From assembly GCA_964388275.1 (NCBI GenBank), contig CAYLZD010000023.1:8480-72479 (forward strand): a stretch of 64,000 bases of DNA, read 5' to 3'. The translations under genes and the position numbers were made by a program. The notes beneath the pieces are model-generated. The model searched no databases. It was given only the letters and a program-made list of their open reading frames with translations, and was not told the origin of the DNA. Position 1 is the first letter of the stretch; each line of letters starts with the position of its first letter. This document shows positions 11,334 through 23,000 of the stretch, piece after piece. This DNA comes from JARYLZ01 sp964388275. Lineage in GTDB: Bacteria > Bacteroidota > Ignavibacteria > SZUA-365.

Positions 11334-13667
11334 ATGACACGTTTTGCAATGATTTCCATCCTGATCCTTCTGCCGGCGATCGCGGCGGCTCAGATCGTTT
11401 CATTCCCCGAAAATGTGCCTGCAGCCAACGGCATGAAGGCGCTCGAGCCGGCAATCGATGCGCCCGCGTCCACTGCCGCGGGGACTACGGTGATGATGCA
11501 GTATCACAACACCGCCCTGCCGCGTTTCAACTGGCAGATGCCCAACAACTATGGCAGTTTCATCAATCTGTTCATGCTCCAGCGTTTCTCGCTGCCCAAC
11601 AATGCGGGCTTTTTGGATTCCATACAGGTTTTCATAACCGATATCTCCACCGGCGCAATTTCATTCCGGGTTTATCCGGCCGAGATGCAGAGCGCGGGCT
11701 CCTCAACTTTCTGGTTTCCGGTATTTACGGCGGCGGCACTGGATTCGCTCTTCATAGACAAATCCCAGCTCAAGATGAACGCGTGGAATTCCATCAAGTT
11801 CAACGGAAGCCTCGTTCCGAAAGAATTCTTCATATCCGTGGAATTCACGATAAGCGGCGGTTCCAATAACACCATCGTGATACCGGGCGATTTTCACGAG
11901 TTGACGGGCCGGACCATGGAACGCACGCGAGTGATCATGTTGAATTCCGCGGCCGGATCGCTGCAGATGCGCACGCTCGACAGCACGCTCGTGGAGTCCG
12001 GCACCCAGAAGCCGATCTATTCATACCTGTACATGACGGCTTTCGCCGATACGGCGACATCCAACGACATACCCGAAATCATAACTACACCGATAACCAC
12101 GGGGTATGCGAACCTCCAATACAAGTACGACATGCACGCCGCCTCCAATCCGCGATCCGTTTACAAGCTCCTGCAGGGGCCCGCGGGATTGTATCTCGAG
12201 TGGTACACAGGCGAAATGACCTGGGTGCCTTCGGACAATCAGGTCGGGCAGCATACGGTTTCAGTGGAGGCCTTCAACACGAACGGGAAAGACACTCAAA
12301 CCTGGACGATAAATGTGGTGCAGCCGACGGCGCCGAAAATCACTTCCTTCCCGAGAAAGATGGCTCTTGTCGGCGAACCTTATTTCTATCAGGTCACGGC
12401 TACCGGCGGACCGGCGCCGACTTATTCCATCACATCCACTCTGCAGGGATTGACCATGGATCCTGCGACGGGAAGGGTGCAGATGACGCCCACGGCGGGA
12501 CAAGTCGGCCAGCATATCGTGGGAGTGACGGCGCGGAATCCGGTGGGACAGGACGACCAGTCATTCATCCTGCGCATCGACGCAACACCATCGGCGCCGA
12601 CAATAACCTCGACGGCGCTCACTACGGCCAAGATCAACCAGCCCTACAGATATCAGGTGGAAGCCGGCGGCAACCCCCAGGCGTCATTTTCGCTTCTGCA
12701 GTCGCCCGCCGGGATGACCATCGACGCGGTCTCCGGGCAAATCGAGTGGACTCCCGCCGCTGTCGGCGTGGTGAATGTGGGTGTGCGGGCCGAAAACCGG
12801 GTCGGTTCCGCCGATCAGAGTTTCAGCATCACAGTGGGCGCCGCCGCCACGCCTCCGGTGTTCACCTTTGCGCCGCGCACTCTCGCCGTGGCAGGCCAGC
12901 AGTTCACTGACACCGTTTCGGCCACCGGAGATCCCGAACCCAAATATTTCCTGATCACGAATCCTTACGGCATGAGCATCGACTCACTGCGCGGCATCAT
13001 CACGTGGATGCCCAGCAGGGATGACGAGGGCGACAACTCGGTTGTCATGCAGGCCCGCAATTCCGCCGGCGCCGTGGATTACCCGTACACCATAACCGTG
13101 CATACTTCGCCGCGCATCACCAGCTCGCAGGTTTTCGTCGCCTATGTGGACCAGGAATACAGGTACCAGGCGGTCGCCGAGGGTTATCCGGCGCCGGCCT
13201 GGTCCTTCACCAAAGCTCCGCAAGGCATGACGGTGGTGGAAAACTCGGGTCTTGTCACCTGGACGCCCACCGCCGCGCAGAAGGGGCGTCACGATGTTGT
13301 TCTGGTCGCAACCAACACGGTAGGCTCGGCACAACAGCAGTATTCCGTGACCGTCAGCGATCCGGCCCCTGCGCAGGATGTTCCGGAACCGCGCTTCGCC
13401 ATCACCGACGTGTATCCGAATCCTATGGACCGGTCGATCAGCGGAGAAGCGGTTTGCGCCTATGAGGTCGCCGCCGCCGGACGCGTGGTGATCGAGATCA
13501 GGGACATGCTCGGCCGCGTGGCAGCGGTGCTTTCCGACGCCGAACAGGCGCCGGGGCGCTACTCGCTGACCTTCGATTCCTCCGTTCTCAGCGCTGGATC
13601 CTACATCATCTCGCTGCGCGGCGGCAACGGCGCGGCGCTGTCCCGGCCGCTGACGATTCTGCGCTGA
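11334..13667 (+). CDS. T9SS-exported protein with Ig-like (putative-Ig/cadherin-like) repeats
   Basis: A 777-residue surface or secreted protein. It has a signal peptide (residues 1-19, ending AAAQ) and an N-terminal beta domain of about 220 residues. About five tandem Ig-like repeats of roughly 85-95 residues follow (about 235-670). Each has the pattern P-x-I-x-S-x-P, then Y-x-Y-Q-V-x-A-x-G-x-P-x-P, then G-M/L-x-x-D-x-x-x-G, then W-T-P, close to the He_PIG family. The last 85 residues are a T9SS type-A sorting domain beginning DVYPNPMD and ending RPLTILR. The start has GGAGG upstream. Family knowledge suggests export through the type IX system and anchoring or release after removal of the C-terminal domain. 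The ligand is unknown; it may act as an adhesin. Confidence 0.85.
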   Translation: MTRFAMISILILLPAIAAAQIVSFPENVPAANGMKALEPAIDAPASTAAGTTVMMQYHNTALPRFNWQMPNNYGSFINLFMLQRFSLPNNAGFLDSIQVFITDISTGAISFRVYPAEMQSAGSSTFWFPVFTAAALDSLFIDKSQLKMNAWNSIKFNGSLVPKEFFISVEFTISGGSNNTIVIPGDFHELTGRTMERTRVIMLNSAAGSLQMRTLDSTLVESGTQKPIYSYLYMTAFADTATSNDIPEIITTPITTGYANLQYKYDMHAASNPRSVYKLLQGPAGLYLEWYTGEMTWVPSDNQVGQHTVSVEAFNTNGKDTQTWTINVVQPTAPKITSFPRKMALVGEPYFYQVTATGGPAPTYSITSTLQGLTMDPATGRVQMTPTAGQVGQHIVGVTARNPVGQDDQSFILRIDATPSAPTITSTALTTAKINQPYRYQVEAGGNPQASFSLLQSPAGMTIDAVSGQIEWTPAAVGVVNVGVRAENRVGSADQSFSITVGAAATPPVFTFAPRTLAVAGQQFTDTVSATGDPEPKYFLITNPYGMSIDSLRGIITWMPSRDDEGDNSVVMQARNSAGAVDYPYTITVHTSPRITSSQVFVAYVDQEYRYQAVAEGYPAPAWSFTKAPQGMTVVENSGLVTWTPTAAQKGRHDVVLVATNTVGSAQQQYSVTVSDPAPAQDVPEPRFAITDVYPNPMDRSISGEAVCAYEVAAAGRVVIEIRDMLGRVAAVLSDAEQAPGRYSLTFDSSVLSAGSYIISLRGGNGAALSRPLTILR

Positions 13668-13718
13668 CAGGAGCGCGTCCCGGTCTCCGGGATACGCCGT
13701 CACGCGAGCATTCAGATC

Positions 13719-13748
13719 GAACGGCGCTCTGTTTGGAGCGCCGTTTTC
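13719..13748 (+). terminator. rho-independent terminator after the 11334 gene
   Basis: ACGGCGCTC (13721-13729) and GAGCGCCGT (13736-13744) form a perfect 9-bp stem, extendable by an A-T pair, with a TGTTTG loop. A short T-tract (TTTTC) follows. It lies about 50 bases after the stop codon. Confidence 0.8.
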
Positions 13749-14056
13749 ATTGGTGCGCCCGGCAGGAAGCGCCGGGTCGGAGTAAGACGGACAGGGCGAC
13801 AGAGCCGTATTGAAGTTGTATGCGATGCCGGGGCTTCGTATGTTCACAATGGAGGTTTCCACCAGGTGCAACCAAGCTGCGCAACCTTGTACGACCGATT
13901 TACGCTACATATTGCATCCATCCGCTTTAACGCGATTCTGATTCGTCTTCCCGGCGCCAGTCCACCCTCGTCAACCGGATCTCGCATTGCCGGAATGAAG
14001 ACCTTTGCTCACGAACGTATTAGCCAGCCATAACATTTTCTCCAAGAGGAGTCGTC
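13749..14056. other. leader region of the giant beta-helix gene
   Basis: About 300 bases with no supported gene. A weak promoter-like pair occurs at 13816-13821 (TTGTAT) and 13839-13844 (TATGTT) with 17-base spacing; it would leave a leader of about 200 bases. The strong ribosome-binding site AGAGGAG lies just ahead of the ATG at 14057. Nothing else stands out. Confidence 0.3.
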
Positions 14057-17000
14057 ATGTTCAAATGCTCCCGTTTCCACTTCAGTGTCTGCCTGATCGC
14101 AGCAGCTTACTTCACCCTCCTTGCGGCGCCGTCAGCCGAAGCGCAGTTATCGGGGACCTATTCGATTCCCGGATCCTCGCCTACTGGGTACGCCACAATT
14201 GAGGCGGCTATAGCCGCGCTTAACACGTCAGGAGTCGGCGGCGCGGTTGTTTTCAACGTCGCGGCAGGGCACACGGAGACGTTCACGACGCCGACAGCGG
14301 GACGGATCACCGCCACCGGCACTTCAACGAACACTATCACCTTTCAGAAGTCCGGAGGCGGCAACAATCCGCGGGTGACTGCCGCGACGGGCGCCGGCAC
14401 GGCGGATGGAATAATCAGTATCGCCGGCGGCGATTATTTCGTATTCGACGGCATCGATGTCCAGGAGAACAGCAACAACACGGCCAGCACGGCGTGGATG
14501 GAATGGGGCTACGGCGTATTCGTCGCCTCGGCTTCGGACGCGTCGCAGAATGTGACGATCAGGAATTGCGCGATAACATTGAATGCCGCGAGCTCGAGCT
14601 TCGGCATCAGGGTTTTCCAGAATGTGGTAACAACAGCCGGATCCTCGACAACCACACTGACGCCGACGGCCGCATCCGGAGTGATAAAGGACTGCGCCTT
14701 CTATTCAAACACCATCACCGACGGCAGATACGGCATCTATATTTACGGCAATTCAACCGCAAGCTGGTACGGATCCGGAAACACGGTCGGCGTGGGCGGC
14801 GGCAACACTATTACGGGCTTCTGCAACGGAGGAACCGGTTACGGCATTTTTATGTATTATCAGAACGACATGACCGTAGCCAACAACAGTCTCTCGACGA
14901 CCGCGACCACTACGTTGTATGCGATCTATACTAATACCGGAACCGCCGCTAACGTAAACATATACAACAACAATGTCAGCGTCACCGGTTCCACGACGAT
15001 GTATATCATACGCAATGTCGCGGGCAGCAGCGGTACCACGAATACTGTAAACATCTATAACAACAACCTCAATAACTGCGTATGCACCGGCACGGGAACC
15101 GTGTACGGCATTTACTCAACCGGCACGCCGCCGACGCTCAATATTTACGACAATACTTTGACAAACATTTCCGGAGGGAGCAGCGTATACGGCATCTACA
15201 TGAGCGGCACTTCGGTAGGCTCGAGTTACTGGTACAACAACACGGTCAGCGGACTCTCTTCCACCGGCACCGGCACGATTTACGGCATCTACCACGTTGT
15301 ATCGTCCAGCACGTCGCCAGCAAAAACGTACGGAAATACGGTGAACAACCTGAGTACCGGCGGGACAACCGTGTACGGAATCAGCGCCGGCAGCGGCGTC
15401 ACGCATGAGGTGTACAAGAACCGGATCTACAATCTGTCCACCACCTCCACCTCGACGTCGCCGGCCATACGCGGCATATACGTGTCCTCCGCGACAAGCA
15501 CTACCATCTACAACAATTACATAAGCGACATCACTGCTCCCTCCGGCGGGAGCGCAGCGGCGCCGGCCGTGACAGGAATTTATAACAATGCTTCGTCGGG
15601 CGATGTAAATCTTTACTACAATACCGTGTATCTGGACGCCTCCAGCAGCGTCTCCGCCTTCAGTTCCGCGGCGGTTTACAACAACACGGGCTCCAACTCC
15701 ACCATGCGCAACAATATACTTGTCAACGCCTCGACCCCAGGAACTGGTTTTGCGGTCGCACACTGGAGGTCCAGCACGACATTGACGACGTACTCGACCG
15801 CATCGAACAAGAACTGCTATTATGCCGGCATGCCCGGGACCAGCAACCTGATCTATTACGACGGCACGAATTCGGATCAGACACTGGCCGCGTGGCAGAC
15901 CCGCGCCAATCCGGCCGACGGTGTTTCCTTCACCGAGCTTCCACCGTTTGTGAATGCGACGACGAAACCTTACGATCTGCATCTGAGCACGGTATCGCCG
16001 ACGGCATGCGAAAGCGGGGCGACGGCGCTTACGGGAATAGATGACGATTACGACGGCAATACACGCTACGGTTCCACGGGCTATACAGGAGCGGGAGTAG
16101 CGCCCGATGTCGGCGCCGACGAGGGCAATTTCACCGCGCAGGGCTGCAGCGGCACACCTATTGGAGGCACGGCCGTGCTCACAACCATGCCGCTTTGCAC
16201 AGGAAGTCCGGCTGTTCTCACGGTGCAGGGCGCTTCCTCCGGCAGCGGAATCGTTTATCAATGGCAGGAATCCGACGACAACGGCGTGACGGATCCGTGG
16301 TCGAACGCCGTGGGCGGTTCCGGCGCGACAACCACGACATATACCTCGCCGAATTACACGGCTGCAATCTATTACCGCTGTGTCACGACCTGTACCAATT
16401 CGAATCAATCGACGGCCAGCACGTCGGTTATTCTGTCTTCAGGCACGGCCGGCTTATCCGGCGTCTATTCGATCAATTCCACTGTTGCGACAGGCGGGAC
16501 GAATTACCAGACCTTTGCGGACGCCATATCCGCTCTGACCAATCGCGGCGTCTGCGGACCTGTCACCTTCAATGTGGCTTCGGGTTCGGGACCATACACG
16601 GAAAGGTTGTCCATTACGGCGATTCCGGGCGTATCGTCGACGGATACCATTCTGTTCAACGGGAACGGCGCTACTCTGCGCTTCCAGCCCACCTCTTCGA
16701 ATTACACGATCGTGGACCTGGCGGGTTGCAGTTACATCACTATAAACAATCTCAACATAACCGGTCTCGATGCGAGTTACGGGATCGGCGTGTTGTTGAG
16801 AAATCAAGCCGAGTACAACCGCATCTCCAATTGTACGATTGATTTGACTCTGATCGCCTCCACGAGTTCTAACTCCGCGTTCATCGCGACGAGCAATTCC
16901 GTGTCGAGCCTGGGATCGAGCGGAAACAACGCTAGCAATTGCGAGTTCCGCAACAACACGGGTCTCGGTAGCGCGAACGGGCCGTACTACGGCATCAGCA

Positions 17001-20000
17001 TCTACGGCGCTTCCGCTTCCCCCGCGACGGGTCACGTCATCGCCGGCAACACGATGCAGACATACTATTACGGAATCCGGCTCTATTACACGGCGTCCTG
17101 CCAGGTTATCGACAACACGATAAAGGATTTCTATTACTACGGCATGTACCTGTATTATACAACAGGCGCCGTCATCCGCGGGAATGACTTATACAGACCG
17201 ACTCGCACTACGTTTACAACAACCTATGGAATATATGTATACACGTCCAGCACCGGGAACGTGGTCGAGCGAAACAGGATACACAATTTGTTCGGCGGCG
17301 ATCCGACAGCGACAAGCACTCAATACGGCATCCGTGTGTCTGAGGACGCGACCTCAGGGACGGAAAATCTCGTGAAGAACAACCTCCTTTACGACCTCAA
17401 CGGCGAGGGCACGCTGTACGCTTTGTATTCGAGCGGCAATTATTCGCGGTTTTATAATAACACGGTTTCGATAGACAACACGAGCTCGAGCAGCACCAGC
17501 ACCACGTACGGAATGTATTCCTCCGTCACCGCCGCCCCAGGTCCGGAATTCCTGAACAATTGCATCACGATTTCACGCGGCGGAACAGGAACCAAGTACT
17601 GCATTTACGTTTCATCCTCCAGCGGTCAATTCACGAGCAATTACAACAACCTGTATCTCAACGCGGCGGCGGGCACGCAGAATGTCGGTTACAAGGGCGC
17701 CGCGTACGCCTCGCTGTCGCTGTGGCAGGCTCAAGGCTACGACGCGAACAGCGTGCAGGCGGATCCTCTGTACGAGAATCCGGCGGGAGGCAACTTCAAG
17801 CCGCAGGAAGCCGCATTGAACAATATCGCGGCCAATCTTTCGACAGCGGGCTGCATGTGCGTGCTCGACGACATCACCGGCGCGCCGCGCAGCACGACTC
17901 CGGATATCGGCGCTTACGAGTTCACCCCGATGCCGATGACCTTCGTGTCGTCCACGACGACGCAGACTGTAACCACGCCGCTCGTCCGCGGGTCTACGAA
18001 TCAGCAGATCATCGGAGTTCAGATCGTCACGACGGGATCCGGCTCGCCGCTCTCGGCCACGAGCTTTTCTTTCAGCACCAACGGCAGCTCCACCGCGGCT
18101 GATATCGCCGGCGCGAGGTTGTTTTATACGGGGACTTCTCCGAATTTTGCGACTTCCACGCCGGTAGGCGCCCCGGTCTCGAATCCCAGCGGAACCTTCG
18201 TCATAACCGGTTCGCAGCAACTGGCCGCGGGCACGAACCATTTCTGGCTAACGTACGACGTCTCCGCCTCGGCTACCGTCAACAATGTGCTGGATGCCGA
18301 ATGCGCGTCATTGACCGTCGGCACGGCGCAGACTCCGACGGTGACGGCGCCGTCCGGATCGCGTCTGATACTGGGCCCGCTCTCTGGGCCTTATACTGTT
18401 GGCACAGGAGGATTCTTCAGCGACCTGAATCTGGCATTTTCGATAATCGGCCAGGCCGGCCTCGGCGGAAACACGACCTTGAACATCATAAGCGACATAA
18501 CCGAACCGGCCATGGCCTCGCTCGGCGAGTGGACCGAGACCCCCGCTTCGAGCAATTACACGCTTACGATACAGCCCTCAGGCGGCAGCGCCCGCACGGT
18601 TTCCGGCAATTTCGCGAGCGGTGCGGTCATTCAGATCAACGGCGCCGACCGGGTGACCATCGACGGCCTCAACACCGGCGGAAACAGTCTGGCGATCAGC
18701 AACACCAGCACCTCTACGCAGGCGGGCATCTGGATACGCAGCCTCGGGACAGGCTCGGGTTGCAACAACGTCGCCGTCAGGAACTGCACGATCTCCTGCG
18801 GTTCGAACACGGTCACATCATTCGGCATACTGGCCAACGGCTCGTCCACCGTGACTACCACCGTATCGAGCAGCGACAACGACAACCTGACCATACAGAA
18901 CAACACGATCAAGAAAGCGCTTTACGGAATTTATGTCAAGGCATCGACTCCGGGCTTCAATAATTCGCTTTCGATCACGGGCAACACGATCGGTTCCACC
19001 TCAACCTCCGACTACATCCATTACAAGGGAATCGACATACAGGGCGCCACGTCTCCCGTCATTTCACAAAACACCATCGCAGGCGTCTTCGACGATAGGG
19101 ACGGATATCGCGTATCCGGCATCGAGATCGGATCGGATGTGACAGGCGCGGCCGTCACGCGGAATAATATCTCCAACATCAAAGGACTGTGGTATGACGC
19201 CTCCGCCGACGACGGCAACGGAGCTTTCGGCATAAAGGTCACATCCACGACCAATGTGACCGACCTTCTCATCGCCAACAACATGATATGGGACGTCCTT
19301 TCAGCCGGTTACCAGGACTACAAGGAAACTCAACCGTATGGAATCTGGCTGTACGGCGGGAGCGGCGTCAGTATATATTTCAACAGCGTGTATTTGTACG
19401 GCTCTTTTACGGGTTTCTACAGCACTTCGGCCGCGTGTTACATCAATTCCACATCGGTTACCGGCGTGGACATGCGGAACAACATATTCAGGAATTCGAT
19501 CAGCGGTCCTTCCGGCACGGCCTCCTACGCCGTTTCGGTGCCGAGCGGCTTTGTTTTCTCGACGATCAACTACAATGATTACTACGCATCGGGAACATAC
19601 GGCATTCTCGGCTATTACGGAGCGAACAAGACCACGTTGAACGACTGGCGCGCTTCCTCCGGCCAGGACGCCGCGTCGATCGCGGTGGACCCGTCGTTCG
19701 TTTCGACGAGCAATCTTCACATCGGTTCGGGCTCGACGCCGAATCAGCTCGAGTCAGGCGGCGCGGTTATAACGGGACTGGCCGTCGATATCGACGGCGA
19801 CGTCAGGCCGGGACCGGCGAGCTCCTCCAACGGCGGCGCGGTGCGTCCCGACATCGGCGCGGATGAATTCGACGGCGCGCTGCTCGATCTCTTCCCGCCC
19901 GAGATCGTTTATACTCCTCTCATGAACTCCCCGACGGGGAGCAGCCGCGTCCTGACGGGCTTCGCCACGATCACCGACGTGCTCGGCGTGAATGTTTCCA

Positions 20001-23000
20001 GCGGCACGCGTCCGCGCATATATTACAAGAAATCAACGGACGCGAACACCTACGTGGGCAACACCAGCACGGACAACGGCTGGAAATGGACGGAGGCGAG
20101 CAACACCGTTTCTCCTTTCAGCTTCACCATCGACTATTCGCTGATCAACGGCGGATCGGTTTCCACAGGCGACCTCATTCAGTATTTCGTTGTCGCGCAG
20201 GACGTGGCGACCACGCCCAATGTCGGAGCGAACACGGCCACATTCAACAGCGCGCCGACCAGCGTGGATCTGACATCGGGCAACTTCCCTGCCGGGGGAG
20301 CGATAAATTCGTACAGCATAGCCGGTTATCTCTCAGGCACCATCAGCGTGGGATCGGGCCAGACCTTTACATCGCTGACGGGTTCGGGCGGATTTTTCGA
20401 ATTGATCAATAAATCCATTCTGAGCGGCGACGTCGTGGCCAGCATCACCTCCGATCTCACGGAAGACGGAACGAACGCGCTCAAGCCGTGGGCGGAAAGC
20501 GGCGCCGGGAACTGGCGCATTCAGATACAGCCGAACAGCGCCGCGAACCGCACAATCTCCGGGAGCGTCGCCGGGAGCATGATACGAATCGACGGCGCCT
20601 CGCGGCTGACCATTGACGGCAGCAACCTCGGCACCGGCAGGTATCTTATCTTCCGGAACACGAACACTTCATATCCGACTCTCGAACTGCTCAACAACGC
20701 GGCTAGCAACCGCATTCTGAATTCGGTCATCGAGGGCGGCAATACCGATGCGGCGAGCGGCGTGGTGGTCTTCGGAACCGCGAGCACGGGCAATTCCAAC
20801 AACGGCATCGTCGGCTGTGAAATCCGCGACAGGTCCGATGTAACCGCGGCGCCCGTGAATCTCGTGCATTCGCTTTCCGCCCTCAACACGGCGGATACCC
20901 TGAAGAACAACCTGATGCACGATTTCACCGGTTACGGCGTTTCCATCCCGACGGCCGGAAGCGGCGACAACTGGAGAATAATGAGCAACGGATTCTATCA
21001 GACGGCTTCCCGCTCGGCTTCGAGCAGGGCGATTTCGCTGCTCTCGGGGAACGGGCATGCCATAACCGCCAACAACATCGGCGGATCGGCGGCCGACAGA
21101 TCCGGATCTCCCTGGCTGACTTCGAGCTCCATGTACGGAATCTACCTCGCTCCGGGAACGACCTCCCAGACACAGGTCTCGCAGAACATCATCGGCAACA
21201 TTCAGAGCTCCGGCTTCTACGGCATTTATTGCACGGGAGGCGATGTTTCGATTGCCGGAAATCGCATGGGGCATTCATCGGCGTCTTCCGATACGATATT
21301 CGTGTCTGGTTCCACCTATGGTATCTACAACAGCGGCGCCGCGACATTCACGGCGGCGAACGACACGATCGGCTACATCACCGGCTCGTCCCTGCTGTAT
21401 CTGCTCTATTCAACGACGGGCGACAACACCTTCACCGGGAACCTCATCACTCATATATCTGGAGGCAGCACGACATACGGGATATATGTGACCGGATCCG
21501 GGACGAATCTCATCAGCGGAAACACGCTGAACGATGTAAGCAACACGAGCACTTTCTACGGCATTTACGTGCCGGGCACCGGAATGAGCGCAATCACCGG
21601 CAACACGCTGTCACAGCTGAGCACCTCCAGCACAATGTACGCGTTATATACCTCGGGTTCCGGCGCGCACACAACCACATCGACGAACACCGTATCGGGA
21701 ATCAACTCCGGCAGCACGACCTACGTGATTTATGCGACCGGGACTACGCCGACACGAGTGATCAGCGACAACACGATACAGGATGTGAATCTTTCCCAGA
21801 CAAGCACGAATACGTTGGCCGGCATGTACATCACCGCCTCCGGAACCAATACGGTGACGGGCAATACGATACAACGCCTGTCGCAGAAATCCTCGTCCAC
21901 CACGCAAACGGCGGCTTTGTACGGCATATACGTGACGAACGGTTCCTGGATCTCAGCATTGAACAACAACATAGACTCGCTGGTCAACAGGACTTGCCAA
22001 GGCAGCACGCGCGGTATTTACATATCCGGCGGCTCCGGAGCCCGGCTTTCGGGTAATACGATTTCGCGTCTCTGGTCTCAAAACGACGAGACGCCTCCTG
22101 TAATGAAACAGGGAAGCGTGGGCGGCATGATAGCCAACGCCGGACTCGACACGCTCGAGAACAACACCGTCTTTTCGCTGCACACGGCGTATGACACAAC
22201 CACGACGAGCACCTTCACCAGCGCGTACGGAATAGATCTGGCCTCGTCGAGCGTGAACGGCATCGTGCGCGGCAACCTGATATACAATGTGGTCAACCAT
22301 AATGCGGGGACGAAAAAAACCTACACGTCCCTTCTGTTGATCGAAGGCACCGGCGCAGGAACGGTAGTCGAGAAGAACCGCATGTACGGGCTCGTCACAA
22401 TGGGCACCGGGGTATCCACGGGCACGCCGCCTGACAACGCACCGCCTATCGCTTCGGCCGTGGAGATCAGCGGAGCGGCCAACGCGATCTATACAAACAA
22501 CGAGATTTCCGTCGGCGACGAGATCGGCAACGAAGCGATCGTCATCGGCTTCGACGATTTGAGCACGGGCTCGAGCGCCTACTACTACAACTCGGTATAC
22601 GTGGGAGGCGCGAACAGTTCCGGCGCAAGCCGTTCGGCCGCCTATGCGCGCGAGGGCGCCGGCACGTCATACGCGACATCCACGTTGACGAACAACCTGT
22701 TTTACAACAAGCGCAGCGGCGGGACGGGCGGTCATTACGCCGTCATGAATCCGGGCGGTTCGACGGGCTGGAGCGCGGCGGATTTCAATCTGCTGGTCAG
22801 TTCCTCCGCATCCACGATCGGTCTCTGGAGCACGACGGACTGCAACTTCGCTGCCTGGAAGACCCAGTCCGGCGGCGACACGTACAGCCTTTCGACCGAC
22901 GCGGCATCGCTTACCTCCACGAGGCTGTTCACTTCGCCGGGAACGGCTGATCTCTCGATAGTGACTGCCAATCCGGAGTGCTGGTACGTCAACGGCAAGG

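Noticed and set aside
14024..14037. A 14-mer CCAGCCATAACATT also present at 37218-37231
   Set aside because: In 64 kb several chance 14-mer matches are expected. The two copies have different orientations relative to their genes.
15116..16408. A 430-codon minus-strand frame inside the giant beta-helix gene
   Set aside because: Shadow of the repetitive coding strand; its composition is Arg/Gly/Ala-rich without domains or ribosome-binding site.
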